From assembly GCA_947627085.1 (NCBI GenBank), contig CANQUO010000078.1:1-9080 (forward strand): a DNA stretch of 9,080 nucleotides. The letters are read 5' to 3'. This document shows, piece after piece, positions 1-6,338 of this stretch; the stretch's first letter is position 1, and each line of letters begins with the position of its first letter. Source of the stretch: an uncultured Oscillospiraceae bacterium (lineage in GTDB: Bacteria > Bacillota > Clostridia > Oscillospirales > Oscillospiraceae). Made by a program: the position numbers and the translations under genes. A model generated the notes under the pieces. The model was not told where the DNA came from, made no database searches, and saw only the letters and a program-made list of their open reading frames with translations.

Positions 1-638
1 ACTCCATCCAGCAGGAGCAGCAGCGCAAGACCATCGAGGTCACAAAGGCCAACGCGGACATAGCAAGGCGCGAGAAGGAGGCGGAGCTTGCCGAGAGGGA
101 GATCGCCATCCGGGAGCGCAGGCTTGACGCCGAGGTCCGCAAGGAGGCCGACGCGCTGAAGTACAAGGCCGAGAAGGAGGCCGAGGCGGACCTCATCCGC
201 CGCCAGAGGGAGGCCGAGGCACAGCGCTACGAGGCCGAACAGCAGGCGGAGGCCAGACGCGCAGAGGCTGAGGCGCTCCGCTACTCCATGGAGCAGGAGG
301 CGGAGGGCATAAGGGCCAAGGGCATCGCCGAGGCGGAGGCCATCGAGAAGAAGGCCGAGGCCCAGAAGAAGATGGGCGAGGCGTCCATTCTGGAGATGTA
401 CTTAAACGCTCTGCCACAGGTCGTGGGGAGCGCCGCCGCGCCGCTGGCGCAGACGGACAGGATAGTCATGTACGGCGACGGCAACTCCACAAAGCTCATA
501 CGGGACGTGATGAGCACCGCAAATCAGGTGGTGGACGGCATGAAGGAGTCCACCGGCATCGACCTTGCCGCGCTGTTGGCGTCGTTTTTGGGCGCGAAGG
601 CCGCTGCGGGGGAGAAGAGCGAGGTGAAGGAGGAGTGA
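1..638 (+). CDS. floT: Flotillin-like protein, C-terminal part (5' end outside window)
   Basis: The reading frame is open from the first base (first full codon at 3) to the TGA at 636-638, giving 211 C-terminal residues. Residues 1 to about 125 are a highly charged Ala/Glu/Arg/Lys coiled coil with repeated AEAEA-like units, as in the flotillin domain that follows the SPFH/PHB domain. The tail includes GEASILEMYLNALPQVV and a segment around DRIVMYGDGNS, which match the oligomerisation end of bacterial flotillins (FloT/YuaG type). The N-terminal membrane hairpin and SPFH domain are not in view. Members of the family scaffold functional membrane microdomains in the cytoplasmic membrane and interact with lipids and membrane proteins. 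No downstream gene is coupled to it: repeat modules and a terminator follow. The family call is firm. The choice among flotillin paralogues is less certain. Confidence 0.87.
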   Translation, partial: SIQQEQQRKTIEVTKANADIARREKEAELAEREIAIRERRLDAEVRKEADALKYKAEKEAEADLIRRQREAEAQRYEAEQQAEARRAEAEALRYSMEQEAEGIRAKGIAEAEAIEKKAEAQKKMGEASILEMYLNALPQVVGSAAAPLAQTDRIVMYGDGNSTKLIRDVMSTANQVVDGMKESTGIDLAALLASFLGAKAAAGEKSEVKEE

Positions 639-639
639 A

Positions 640-669
640 GTAGGGGCCGACGACCGCATCGGCCCCTAC
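640..669. repeat. Hairpin repeat module B, copy 1
   Basis: A perfect 11-bp inverted repeat, GTAGGGGCCGA (640-650) and TCGGCCCCTAC (659-669), surrounds an 8-base loop two bases after the flotillin stop codon. There is no T-run, so it is not a canonical terminator, but it could stabilise the 3' end of the mRNA. A related copy with the same arm ends lies at 6074-6126, so this is a dispersed repeat rather than a gene-specific structure. Confidence 0.7.
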
Positions 670-683
670 GGAAGCGCATGTTA

Positions 684-778
684 GCCCCTCCCTTTGGGAG
701 GGGGTAGGGGGTGGGTCGAGGATATTCGGCCCACCCCGGCCGACGCTTCGCGCGGCCACCCCTCCCGGAGGGAGGGGC
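684..778. repeat. GC-rich repeat module A, copy 1
   Basis: This 95-bp module is bounded by two related hairpins. The left one is CCCCTCCC (685-692), TTT, GGGAGGGG (696-703). The right one is CCCCTCCC (759-766), GGA, GGGAGGGG (770-777). The left hairpin is followed by GGTAGGGGGTGGG. The module recurs in the same orientation at 6040-6153 with both hairpins kept and a different middle. The ends are near inverted repeats of each other, so the whole module resembles a small palindromic mobile or REP-like element. It does not look coding. Confidence 0.7.
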
Positions 779-784
779 TTTTTT
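759..784 (+). terminator. Intrinsic terminator after the flotillin gene
   Basis: CCCCTCCC (759-766) pairs perfectly with GGGAGGGG (770-777) around a 3-base loop GGA, followed by C and six T (779-784). This is a canonical rho-independent terminator on the + strand, about 120 bases after the flotillin stop. It is also the right-hand end of repeat module A, so the repeat seems to supply the terminator. The second copy of the module (6134-6152) lacks the T-run. Confidence 0.75.
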
Positions 785-806
785 CCGCGCGGCGGGGACG
801 GGGGAC

Positions 807-827
807 GGGCGGGTATGGGACCCGCCC
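807..827. repeat. Small hairpin GGGCGGGT / ACCCGCCC
   Basis: A perfect 8-bp inverted repeat (807-814 and 820-827) with a 5-base loop, immediately followed by CCTACGGGG. It lies between modules A and C. It resembles module B in having an arm that runs into CCCCTAC, and is probably another member of the same family of intergenic hairpin repeats. No matching copy was found elsewhere in the window. Confidence 0.5.
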
Positions 828-841
828 CTACGGGGTGAACG

Positions 842-917
842 GGAAATCTTCCATAACAGCCGTAGGGGAGGGTTCTAAACCCTCCCGTATTAAATAAGCG
901 CCGGAGGCGCAACCTTT
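842..917 (+). repeat. Repeat module C, copy 1 (two hairpins)
   Basis: The module contains GGGAGGGTT (866-874), CTA, AACCCTCCC (878-886), a perfect 9-bp stem. A second hairpin follows: GCGCC (898-902), GGA, GGCGC (906-910). The whole stretch, from GGAAATCTTCC to GCAACCTT, reappears as a reverse complement at 6164-6239. Stems are conserved while loops differ (CTA against its counterpart TGG; GGA against TTGC). This favours selection on, or spread as, folded structure. The nominal strand is set by this copy. Confidence 0.75.
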
Positions 918-947
918 TACGGAGGACGAGGATGCCGTTTCCAACTG

Positions 948-977
948 CCCCCGGTTTTTGTCAAAAAAGGGGGTTTT
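948..977 (+). terminator. Terminator-like hairpin upstream of the cls promoter
   Basis: CCCCC (948-952) can pair with GGGGG (969-973). Inside it, TTTTT (955-959) faces an A-run (963-968). Four T follow (974-977). It lies just before the cls -10 element and may insulate the operon from upstream transcription, but the two-base internal bulge and short T-run make it only a candidate. Confidence 0.35.
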
Positions 978-993
978 ATGTTTAGCGCGGGTG

Positions 994-1002
994 TGCTATA
1001 AT
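994..1002 (+). promoter_or_regulatory. Extended -10 promoter for the cls-yhaO-yhaN operon
   Basis: TGCTATAAT (994-1002) is a perfect SigA -10 hexamer TATAAT (997-1002) with the extended TGn. The -35 position near 974-979 reads TTTTAT and is poor, which an extended -10 can compensate. Transcription would start near 1008-1010, leaving a short leader of about 25 bases before the ATG at 1035. The GGGGGGAG ribosome binding site lies at 1023-1030. Confidence 0.65.
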
Positions 1003-1034
1003 AGAATAAAATACTATACGCTGGGGGGAGAGAT

Positions 1035-2600
1035 ATGTCAAGTCCGGTGATAACGGAAAAAAGCCACAAGATAAAGCGGGGGTTTTTCACAATCGTCACG
1101 GGCCGCACATTCATTATCGCGGCGCTGCTCCTGTTGCAGGTGGGACTCCTGCTCTGGGGGATGGAGCGGCTGGGGGAGTATATACACTTGGGGTCCGTTA
1201 TCGTGACGGCGCTGATGCTCATATATGTCATGAACAGCAGGTCGGACCCCACGGTGAAGCTCACCTGGTGCTTTGTGATAGCACTGGTGCCGGTGGTGGG
1301 GGTACCGCTGTATTTCTATATAAAGCTCGACGTGGGCCACAGGACGGTGCAGAAGGCGGTGGCCAAGGCCCAGAAGGAGACGGCGGAGCTTTTCCCGGAG
1401 GGGTCGGAGGTCACGGCGAGGATAGAGAAGGTCGACCCCAAGGCCGGGGAGCTTGCAAAATACCTTGAGAGGACCGCCGGATACCCGGCCTACGATAAGA
1501 GCGCCGCGCGGTATTTCCCGGTGGGGGAGCTTAAATTTGAGGCGATGCTGGAGGCGCTCAAGTCCGCTGAGGAGTTTATCTTCATGGAGTACTTCATCGT
1601 GAGCCCCGGGCGGATGTGGAACACTATACTTGGCATACTGGCGGAGAAGGCGAAGGCCGGGGTGGAGGTGCGGTTCATGTACGACGGCACCTGCGCCTTC
1701 GGAAATTTGCCCTACTCATACCCCGAGGAGCTGGAGGCCATGGGCATAAGGTGCAAGATGTTCGCCCCGGTGAGGCCCCTGGTGTCCACCCACTACAATA
1801 ACCGGGACCACAGGAAGATACTTGTGGTGGACGGCAAGGTGGCATATACGGGCGGGGTGAATTTAGCGGACGAGTATATAAACGAAAAGCTCCGCTTCGG
1901 CCACTGGAAGGACACGGCGGTGGAGATACGCGGACAGGCCGTCAGGAGCTTCACGCTGATGTTCTTGCAGATGTGGAACGCCTCGGAGAGGACGGGAGGG
2001 TGCTGTTATGAGCGGTACCTTCCCGCGCCGGAGGATATAGGGACGGAGGACGACGGATTTATAATACCCTACGGCGACAGCCCCATGGACTCGGAGCTGG
2101 TGGGGGAGAGCGTTTATCTGCACCTTATCGATACGGCGGAGAGGTATGTGTATATCATGTCGCCCTATCTCATTCTGGACGGGGTGACCACAAGGTCCTT
2201 GACCTTCGCCGCCAAGCGGGGGGTGGACATAAGGCTCATCTTGCCCCACATACCGGATAAGAAGTACGCCTTCTGGCTGGCCAAGAGCCACTACGCGGAG
2301 CTTTTGGAGGCGGGGGTCAGGATATATGAGTACACCCCGGGCTTTATCCACGCCAAGGTGGTGCTGGCCGACGACACAAGGGCCGTGGTGGGGACGGTGA
2401 ACTTCGATTACAGGAGCTTTTACCACCACTTTGAGTGCGCGGCGGCCCTTATAGGCACAAAATGCGTGGCGGACATAGGGGAGGACTTCCGGGACACGCT
2501 TGAAAAATCCCGGGAGGTCACCCTGGAGGATGTGAAGCACGAGAAGCTGAGCGTGAGATTTTTCGGGAAGCTTTTGAAGATAGTGGCGCCCTTGATGTGA
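1035..2600 (+). CDS. cls: Cardiolipin synthase (phospholipase D superfamily)
   Basis: Makes cardiolipin in the cytoplasmic membrane, by the usual bacterial reaction that joins two phosphatidylglycerol molecules and releases glycerol. The 521 residues match the usual length of about 480-520. The N-terminus has hydrophobic segments at about 24-42, 52-65 and 78-97, the membrane anchor region of Cls. Both catalytic HxK(x)4D motifs are intact: H259-K261-D266 (in HRKILVVDG) followed by GGVN, and H439-K441-D446 (in HAKVVLAD) followed by GTVNFDYRS. The ATG at 1035 has GGGGGGAG four bases upstream and an extended -10 promoter before that. The stop is 21 bases before the start of the next gene, so it is the first gene of an operon with the YhaO/YhaN-like pair. 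Other PLD-type phosphatidyltransferases are possible but less likely, given the membrane segments and length. Confidence 0.93.
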   Translation: MSSPVITEKSHKIKRGFFTIVTGRTFIIAALLLLQVGLLLWGMERLGEYIHLGSVIVTALMLIYVMNSRSDPTVKLTWCFVIALVPVVGVPLYFYIKLDVGHRTVQKAVAKAQKETAELFPEGSEVTARIEKVDPKAGELAKYLERTAGYPAYDKSAARYFPVGELKFEAMLEALKSAEEFIFMEYFIVSPGRMWNTILGILAEKAKAGVEVRFMYDGTCAFGNLPYSYPEELEAMGIRCKMFAPVRPLVSTHYNNRDHRKILVVDGKVAYTGGVNLADEYINEKLRFGHWKDTAVEIRGQAVRSFTLMFLQMWNASERTGGCCYERYLPAPEDIGTEDDGFIIPYGDSPMDSELVGESVYLHLIDTAERYVYIMSPYLILDGVTTRSLTFAAKRGVDIRLILPHIPDKKYAFWLAKSHYAELLEAGVRIYEYTPGFIHAKVVLADDTRAVVGTVNFDYRSFYHHFECAAALIGTKCVADIGEDFRDTLEKSREVTLEDVKHEKLSVRFFGKLLKIVAPLM

Positions 2601-2621
2601 CGGACGCCGGAGGTGAAGAAA

Positions 2622-3713
2622 ATGGTAAAAATATTGCACGCGGCGGACCTGCATATGGACTCGCCCTTCGCCGCCCTGCCGGAGGAGAAGGCGAAGCTGA
2701 GACGCAGGGAGCAAAGGGAGCTATTGGATAAGATAGCTGAGCTTTCAAAGGACGTGGACATTGTTTTGCTGGCGGGGGACCTCTTTGACTCCTCGGCCAG
2801 CTACTGGGAGACCACCGAGGCGCTGTCAAATATGCTGGCCAATATAAAGGCCAGGGTGTTCATAGCCCCGGGGAACCACGACTACTGCGCGTCCCGGTCG
2901 CCCTACACCTTTATGGACATGCCTGAGAACGTGCATGTCTTTAAAACGCCGCAGCTAAGGGCGGTTGAGCTTCCGGAGCTTAAAGTCAGGGTCTGGGGGG
3001 CGGGGTTCACCTCGACCTCCTGCGAGGGACTTTTGAAAAACTTCACGGTCCCGAAGAGCGACTACATCGAGCTCATGGTGCTCCACGGGGACTTATCGCC
3101 GGAGTCAAAATACGACCCCATAACCGAGGCGGATATCGCGGGGTCCGGGCTTGACTATCTGGCGCTGGGGCACACGCATACATATTCCGGCATCAGGAAG
3201 GCCGGGGGGACCTTCTACGCCTACCCCGGGTGCCCGGAGGGCAGGGGCTTTGACGAGACGGGGCCCAAGGGCGTCATCACGGGCGCGGTGGGCAAGGGAG
3301 AGGTGAAGCTTGACTTCACGGAGCTCCCGGGCCGAAGGTACAGGATAATCGAGGCGGACTTAACAGGCGAGCGGGACCTTGTTGAGGCCGTCGCCAGGGC
3401 CGTGGGCGAGGGCTATCCCCGGGACGTGGCGAGGCTTATTTTAAAAGGCCAGTACCCGGAGGAGGCGGACATCGAGGCGCTTACCCGGGCGCTGGAGGAT
3501 AAATTTTTCCATCTGACGGTGAAGAACGAGCTTAAAAGGACGAGAGGGCTCTGGGACGGGGCCGGGGACGACACGCTGACGGGGCTCTTTTTGGCGAAGC
3601 TCCGAAGGATGTACGACGAGGCCGAAAACGACGAGGCCGGGAGGGAGCTTATCGAGCTTGCGGCCCGGTACGGCCTTTCGGCCCTGGAGAGCAGGGAGGA
3701 GTGGAGACCGTGA
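2622..3713 (+). CDS. yhaO: YhaO/SbcD-like DNA repair metallophosphoesterase
   Basis: A calcineurin-like phosphoesterase of the SbcD/Mre11 group, expected to be the nuclease partner of the ATPase encoded next. In 363 residues it shows the full set of metal-binding motifs: D9-x-H11, GDLFD (52-56), GNHD (84-87), HGD (155-157) and GHTH (183-186). After the catalytic domain comes a C-terminal part of about 170 residues containing a basic and acidic helical region. The ATG at 2622 is preferred because GGAGGTGA (2609-2616) lies five bases upstream. A GTG at 2613 lies inside that ribosome binding site. The 3' end overlaps the following gene by four bases (GTGA, 3710-3713), which implies translational coupling. 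The family is known for processing double-strand break ends in Mre11-Rad50 style complexes. For the YhaO branch the substrate is less well established. Confidence 0.88.
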   Translation: MVKILHAADLHMDSPFAALPEEKAKLRRREQRELLDKIAELSKDVDIVLLAGDLFDSSASYWETTEALSNMLANIKARVFIAPGNHDYCASRSPYTFMDMPENVHVFKTPQLRAVELPELKVRVWGAGFTSTSCEGLLKNFTVPKSDYIELMVLHGDLSPESKYDPITEADIAGSGLDYLALGHTHTYSGIRKAGGTFYAYPGCPEGRGFDETGPKGVITGAVGKGEVKLDFTELPGRRYRIIEADLTGERDLVEAVARAVGEGYPRDVARLILKGQYPEEADIEALTRALEDKFFHLTVKNELKRTRGLWDGAGDDTLTGLFLAKLRRMYDEAENDEAGRELIELAARYGLSALESREEWRP

Positions 3714-5995
3714 GGATAAAGAAGATGACGGCGACCTTCGGGAAGCTGAAAAATTCCACCCTGGAGCTTGACGGGGGGCTGAATATAATAACCGCGCCCA
3801 ACGAGTCAGGAAAGACCACCTGGTGCGCCTTCCTGAACGCCATGCTCTACGGCGTGGACACCTCCGAGCGGGACAAGGCGGGACATGTGTCGGTCAAGAC
3901 GAAGTACCGGCCCTGGGACGGCGGCGGCATGGTGGGCACCATGGAGGTGGAGAGCGCCGGCCGGGAGCTTACGATACAGCGCACCACAAAGGGCACGAGC
4001 CCCATGAAGAATTTTATCGCCATGCGCACCGGCACGGCGGAATTTGTGAGGGATATGGACTCGGACACCGCCGGGGAGAAGCTGACGGGGGTGTCGAGGG
4101 CGGTATTTGAGCGCACGGCTTTCATAAGCCGGCCGGATATCCGCGTCAGCCAGACCTCGGAGCTTGAGCGGAAGATCGCGGGGATAGTCTCCTCGGGGGA
4201 CGAGAGCACGTCATATACCGACTCCGACGGACTTTTGCGCAGGTGGCAGAGGAAGCTCAGATATAACAAGATGGGCTCCCTCCCCGCCGCGGAGGCGGAG
4301 CTGAGAAAGGCCCGCCACGATATGGAGCTTATCGAGTCCTCGGCGGAGGAGATAGCGGGGCTTCGCGGGCGGATGTCCCGGGAGGCCAAGCAGATAGAGC
4401 TCATGGAGGAGGACCTTAAGATTCACGAAAAGCTGGAGGCCCGTGCCCAGTCAAAGCGGGTGGAGGACGCCCGGAAGAGCGCCGAGACCGCCAAGGCGAG
4501 AGTGGAGGAGCTTACGCGAGCCATCACAAAAAACGGCCGCGTTATGACGAGGGATGACATAAACTCCATCCGGGAGTCGGCCGCCGCCGTGATGCCCCTT
4601 AAAAAGGTGGCGATCGAGGCGGAAAAGTCGCTATGGCGAGCGGAAAAAGAGCTTGTTGACGCCACAAATCGCCGTCAGGCAAGTCCCCTCTCCGGCAGGA
4701 CCGACGCGGAGCTGGAGGCGGATATCGCAAAAGGGCGGGAGCTTGAAAATAAGTCGAGGGACGTAAAGGAGCCCAAGATACCGAGGGCCATACCCATAGT
4801 TATTTGCATATTGGCGGCCGTGGGGCTGGTGCTGTCTATGGGACTTCTGGCGCCGCTTTTCGGCGGGGCAAACGCCCCGGAGATAGTGAAGCTCAGCGGC
4901 GTGAGGATAGGGATATCCATCGCGATGGCGGCGCTGGGGCTGGTGCTGTTCTTTATAAAGCTGCCAAAAAAGCGGACGGCGGCGGACGAGCTGAGTGAGC
5001 TACTTGAGAGCTACGGCGTGCAGTCCGTGGATAAGCTGGCGTCCCTGAAGTCCGGGTACCTCCTTTTGCTCCGGGACGAGGAGCAGAAGAAGGCCGCCAG
5101 AGACGCGGCGAGACAGGCCTACGAGTCCGCCGGGAACGCCGCCCAACAGGCCGGGGAGCAGGCGGTTTCCAAGATAGCCGCCTTTATGCCGGAGATCACC
5201 AGCGGCGAGGCGGTGATCGAGGCCCTCCAGGAGACGGAAAAACACATCGAGGAGCTGACAAAGGCCCAGTTCGACGCCACGGCGGCCCAGAACGTGTACG
5301 AGACGCTTTTGGCGGACTTCGACCCGAATACGCCGGTGGACGACAGCTATCTGCCCATGCCGCTACGGAGCCGCGAGGACACGGTGGCGGCGCTGGAGCG
5401 GGCGAGAGCGCAGCTCACGGAGGCCACGCGGGCCTTCGACCTCGCCACCGGCGCCCAGAGAACGCTGGGCGACCCGGCGGTGGTGGAGGGGAGAATCGAG
5501 GAGCTCAGGGACCGCATAAGCGAGGACCAGAAGCGGTACAGCGCCCTGACGCTGGCCATCGACACGCTTTCCGAGGCCAACAGTGAGCTCCAGACGAGAT
5601 TTTCCCCGGAGGTCAGCCGCCTTGCCGGGGAGTACATGAGCCGTTTGACCGACGGGAGGTATGAGAAGCTCTACTTCGACAAGGGCTTCGACGCCTCCGC
5701 CAAGGAGGCGGACCGGCCCGAGACGCGAAATGTCCTCAACCTCTCCGACGGCACGGGGGACGAAATTTATCTCTCCCTGCGCCTTGCCATGTGTGAGCTC
5801 ATACTGGGCGGCGAGGACCCCTGCCCCATCGTCCTGGACGACGCGCTTGCTAATTTCGACGACGAGCGGTGCCGGAGGGCGTTGGAGCTCTTGCGCGAGC
5901 TTGCTAAAAAGCGGCAGATAATCCTCTTTTCCTGCCACTCCCGCGAGGCGGAGATGCTGCGCGGGGAGAGGGGTGTAAGGGTCGCGGAGCTGTGA
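3710..5995 (+). CDS. yhaN: YhaN/SbcC/Rad50-like ATPase with two internal membrane helices
   Basis: An SMC/Rad50-type ABC ATPase of 761 residues, the expected partner of the upstream phosphoesterase. The Walker A is APNESGKTT (29-37). The C-terminal half-site has the signature LNLSDGTGDEIYLSLRLA (676-693), Walker B PIVLDDAL (706-713) and the H-loop His743 in FSCH. Between them lie charged coiled coils (about 180-340 and 420-640). At the turn there are two strongly hydrophobic segments, 361-384 and 400-418, instead of a CxxC zinc hook. Flanking Lys/Arg suggest that both coiled-coil arms are cytoplasmic, with a short outside loop. GTG 3710 is chosen because GGGAGGA (3694-3700) is nine bases away and the start forms GTGA with the upstream stop. 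GTG 3701 touches the ribosome binding site. It seems shorter than B. subtilis YhaN, with shorter coiled-coil arms. Confidence 0.87.
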   Translation: MRIKKMTATFGKLKNSTLELDGGLNIITAPNESGKTTWCAFLNAMLYGVDTSERDKAGHVSVKTKYRPWDGGGMVGTMEVESAGRELTIQRTTKGTSPMKNFIAMRTGTAEFVRDMDSDTAGEKLTGVSRAVFERTAFISRPDIRVSQTSELERKIAGIVSSGDESTSYTDSDGLLRRWQRKLRYNKMGSLPAAEAELRKARHDMELIESSAEEIAGLRGRMSREAKQIELMEEDLKIHEKLEARAQSKRVEDARKSAETAKARVEELTRAITKNGRVMTRDDINSIRESAAAVMPLKKVAIEAEKSLWRAEKELVDATNRRQASPLSGRTDAELEADIAKGRELENKSRDVKEPKIPRAIPIVICILAAVGLVLSMGLLAPLFGGANAPEIVKLSGVRIGISIAMAALGLVLFFIKLPKKRTAADELSELLESYGVQSVDKLASLKSGYLLLLRDEEQKKAARDAARQAYESAGNAAQQAGEQAVSKIAAFMPEITSGEAVIEALQETEKHIEELTKAQFDATAAQNVYETLLADFDPNTPVDDSYLPMPLRSREDTVAALERARAQLTEATRAFDLATGAQRTLGDPAVVEGRIEELRDRISEDQKRYSALTLAIDTLSEANSELQTRFSPEVSRLAGEYMSRLTDGRYEKLYFDKGFDASAKEADRPETRNVLNLSDGTGDEIYLSLRLAMCELILGGEDPCPIVLDDALANFDDERCRRALELLRELAKKRQIILFSCHSREAEMLRGERGVRVAEL

Positions 5996-6048
5996 GGCAC
6001 GCCTTTTTGCCTCTCCCATTGTGAGACGCGCCTCTTTTTGCCCCTCCC
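5992..6048. repeat. Imperfect direct repeat at the end of yhaN
   Basis: Two consecutive imperfect copies: a 26-base unit starting GTGAGGCACGCC (5992-6017) and a 28-base unit starting GTGAGACGCGCC (6021-6048). Each continues as a T-run, then GCC, then CTCCC. The first copy includes the yhaN stop codon. The T-runs (6004-6008 and 6035-6039) may assist termination, but no strong stem precedes them. The second copy runs directly into module A. Confidence 0.55.
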
Positions 6049-6153
6049 CCTGGGAGGGGGTAGGGGATGGGCCGTAGGGGCCGGCGCGATGTCGGAACAC
6101 GGGCCGATGTGGGCATCGGCCCCTACGCGGCCACTCCTCCCGGAGGGAGGGGC
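6040..6153. repeat. GC-rich repeat module A, copy 2
   Basis: Same orientation as the copy at 684-778. It begins with CCCCTCCC (6041-6048), CCT, GGGAGGGG (6052-6059) followed by GGTAGGGGATGGG. It ends with CTCCTCCC (6134-6141), GGA, GGGAGGGG (6145-6152). The middle differs from copy 1 and is occupied by a module B hairpin (6074-6126). An open frame through this stretch (6038-6313) is low complexity and is not considered a gene. Confidence 0.7.
6074..6126. repeat. Hairpin repeat module B, copy 2, nested in module A
   Basis: The outer arms GTAGGGGCCG (6074-6083) and CGGCCCCTAC (6117-6126) are a perfect 10-bp inverted repeat, the same ends as the hairpin at 640-669. An alternative tight hairpin sits inside: GGGCCGATG (6101-6109), TGGG, CATCGGCCC (6114-6122), perfect 9 bp. 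Module B stands alone in the first intergenic space but is inside module A here. Confidence 0.65.
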
Positions 6154-6163
6154 CAAGGGGAAT

Positions 6164-6239
6164 AAGGTTGCGCCTTGCGGCGCGTTTAAAACGTGGGAGG
6201 GTTTGGAACCCTCCCCTACGTCTATTATGGGGGATTTCC
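6164..6239 (-). repeat. Repeat module C, copy 2, inverted
   Basis: This is the reverse complement of 842-917 with a number of substitutions. It reads AAGGTTGCGCC at the left end, then GCGCC (6170-6174)/GGCGC (6179-6183), then GGGAGGGTT (6195-6203)/AACCCTCCC (6207-6215), and ends GGGATTTCC. Stem bases are conserved and loops have changed. Relative to module A it is in the opposite orientation from the first intergenic space, so the modules move independently. Confidence 0.75.
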
Positions 6240-6271
6240 TGTGCTATTTATTTAATATTTTAAATTTCCTC

Positions 6272-6300
6272 TTGACAAACGGGGAAAAGTGTATTATTGT
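6272..6300 (+). promoter_or_regulatory. Promoter of the GntR/ABC operon
   Basis: A perfect -35 TTGACA (6272-6277) is followed after 17 bases by TATTGT (6295-6300). TATTAT (6292-6297) is an alternative -10 with a short 14-base spacer. The region is AT-rich, in contrast to the repeat block before it. The -10 lies inside the operator-like inverted repeat, so a bound repressor would block RNA polymerase. Confidence 0.7.
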
Positions 6301-6324
6301 ATTAATCACCTAATACAATAATAC
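6291..6324. promoter_or_regulatory. Operator-like perfect inverted repeat, probable GntR binding site
   Basis: GTATTATTGTATTA (6291-6304) and TAATACAATAATAC (6311-6324) form a perfect 14-bp inverted repeat with a 6-base spacer ATCACC. It overlaps the promoter -10 and ends 14 bases before the GntR start codon. YtrA-type GntR regulators usually sit first in their operon and repress it by binding such a dyad, so autoregulation is inferred. The final AAAGGGGGTG (6325-6334) is the ribosome binding site. Confidence 0.75.
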
Positions 6325-6338
6325 AAAGGGGGTGCGGG

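Noticed and set aside
694..897. Open frame of 67 codons on the + strand
   Set aside because: It lies wholly in repeat modules A and C, has a low-complexity Gly/Arg-rich product, and has no ribosome binding site. It is a by-product of the repeats.
2613..2621. GTG start for yhaO at 2613
   Set aside because: The codon is part of the GGAGGTGA ribosome binding site. The ATG at 2622 has proper spacing and gives the usual MVKILHAADLH start.
1863..2714. Long open frame of 283 codons on the - strand
   Set aside because: It is antisense to the cls gene, which has both catalytic motifs. The frame is a shadow of GC-rich codon bias and crosses the cls/yhaO junction.
5363..6100. Open frame of 245 codons on the - strand
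   Set aside because: It is antisense to the conserved ATP-binding end of yhaN and starts inside the repeat block.
6038..6313. Open frame of 91 codons on the + strand
   Set aside because: It runs through repeat modules and then the promoter and operator of the GntR operon, with no ribosome binding site. The translation changes character at each module boundary.
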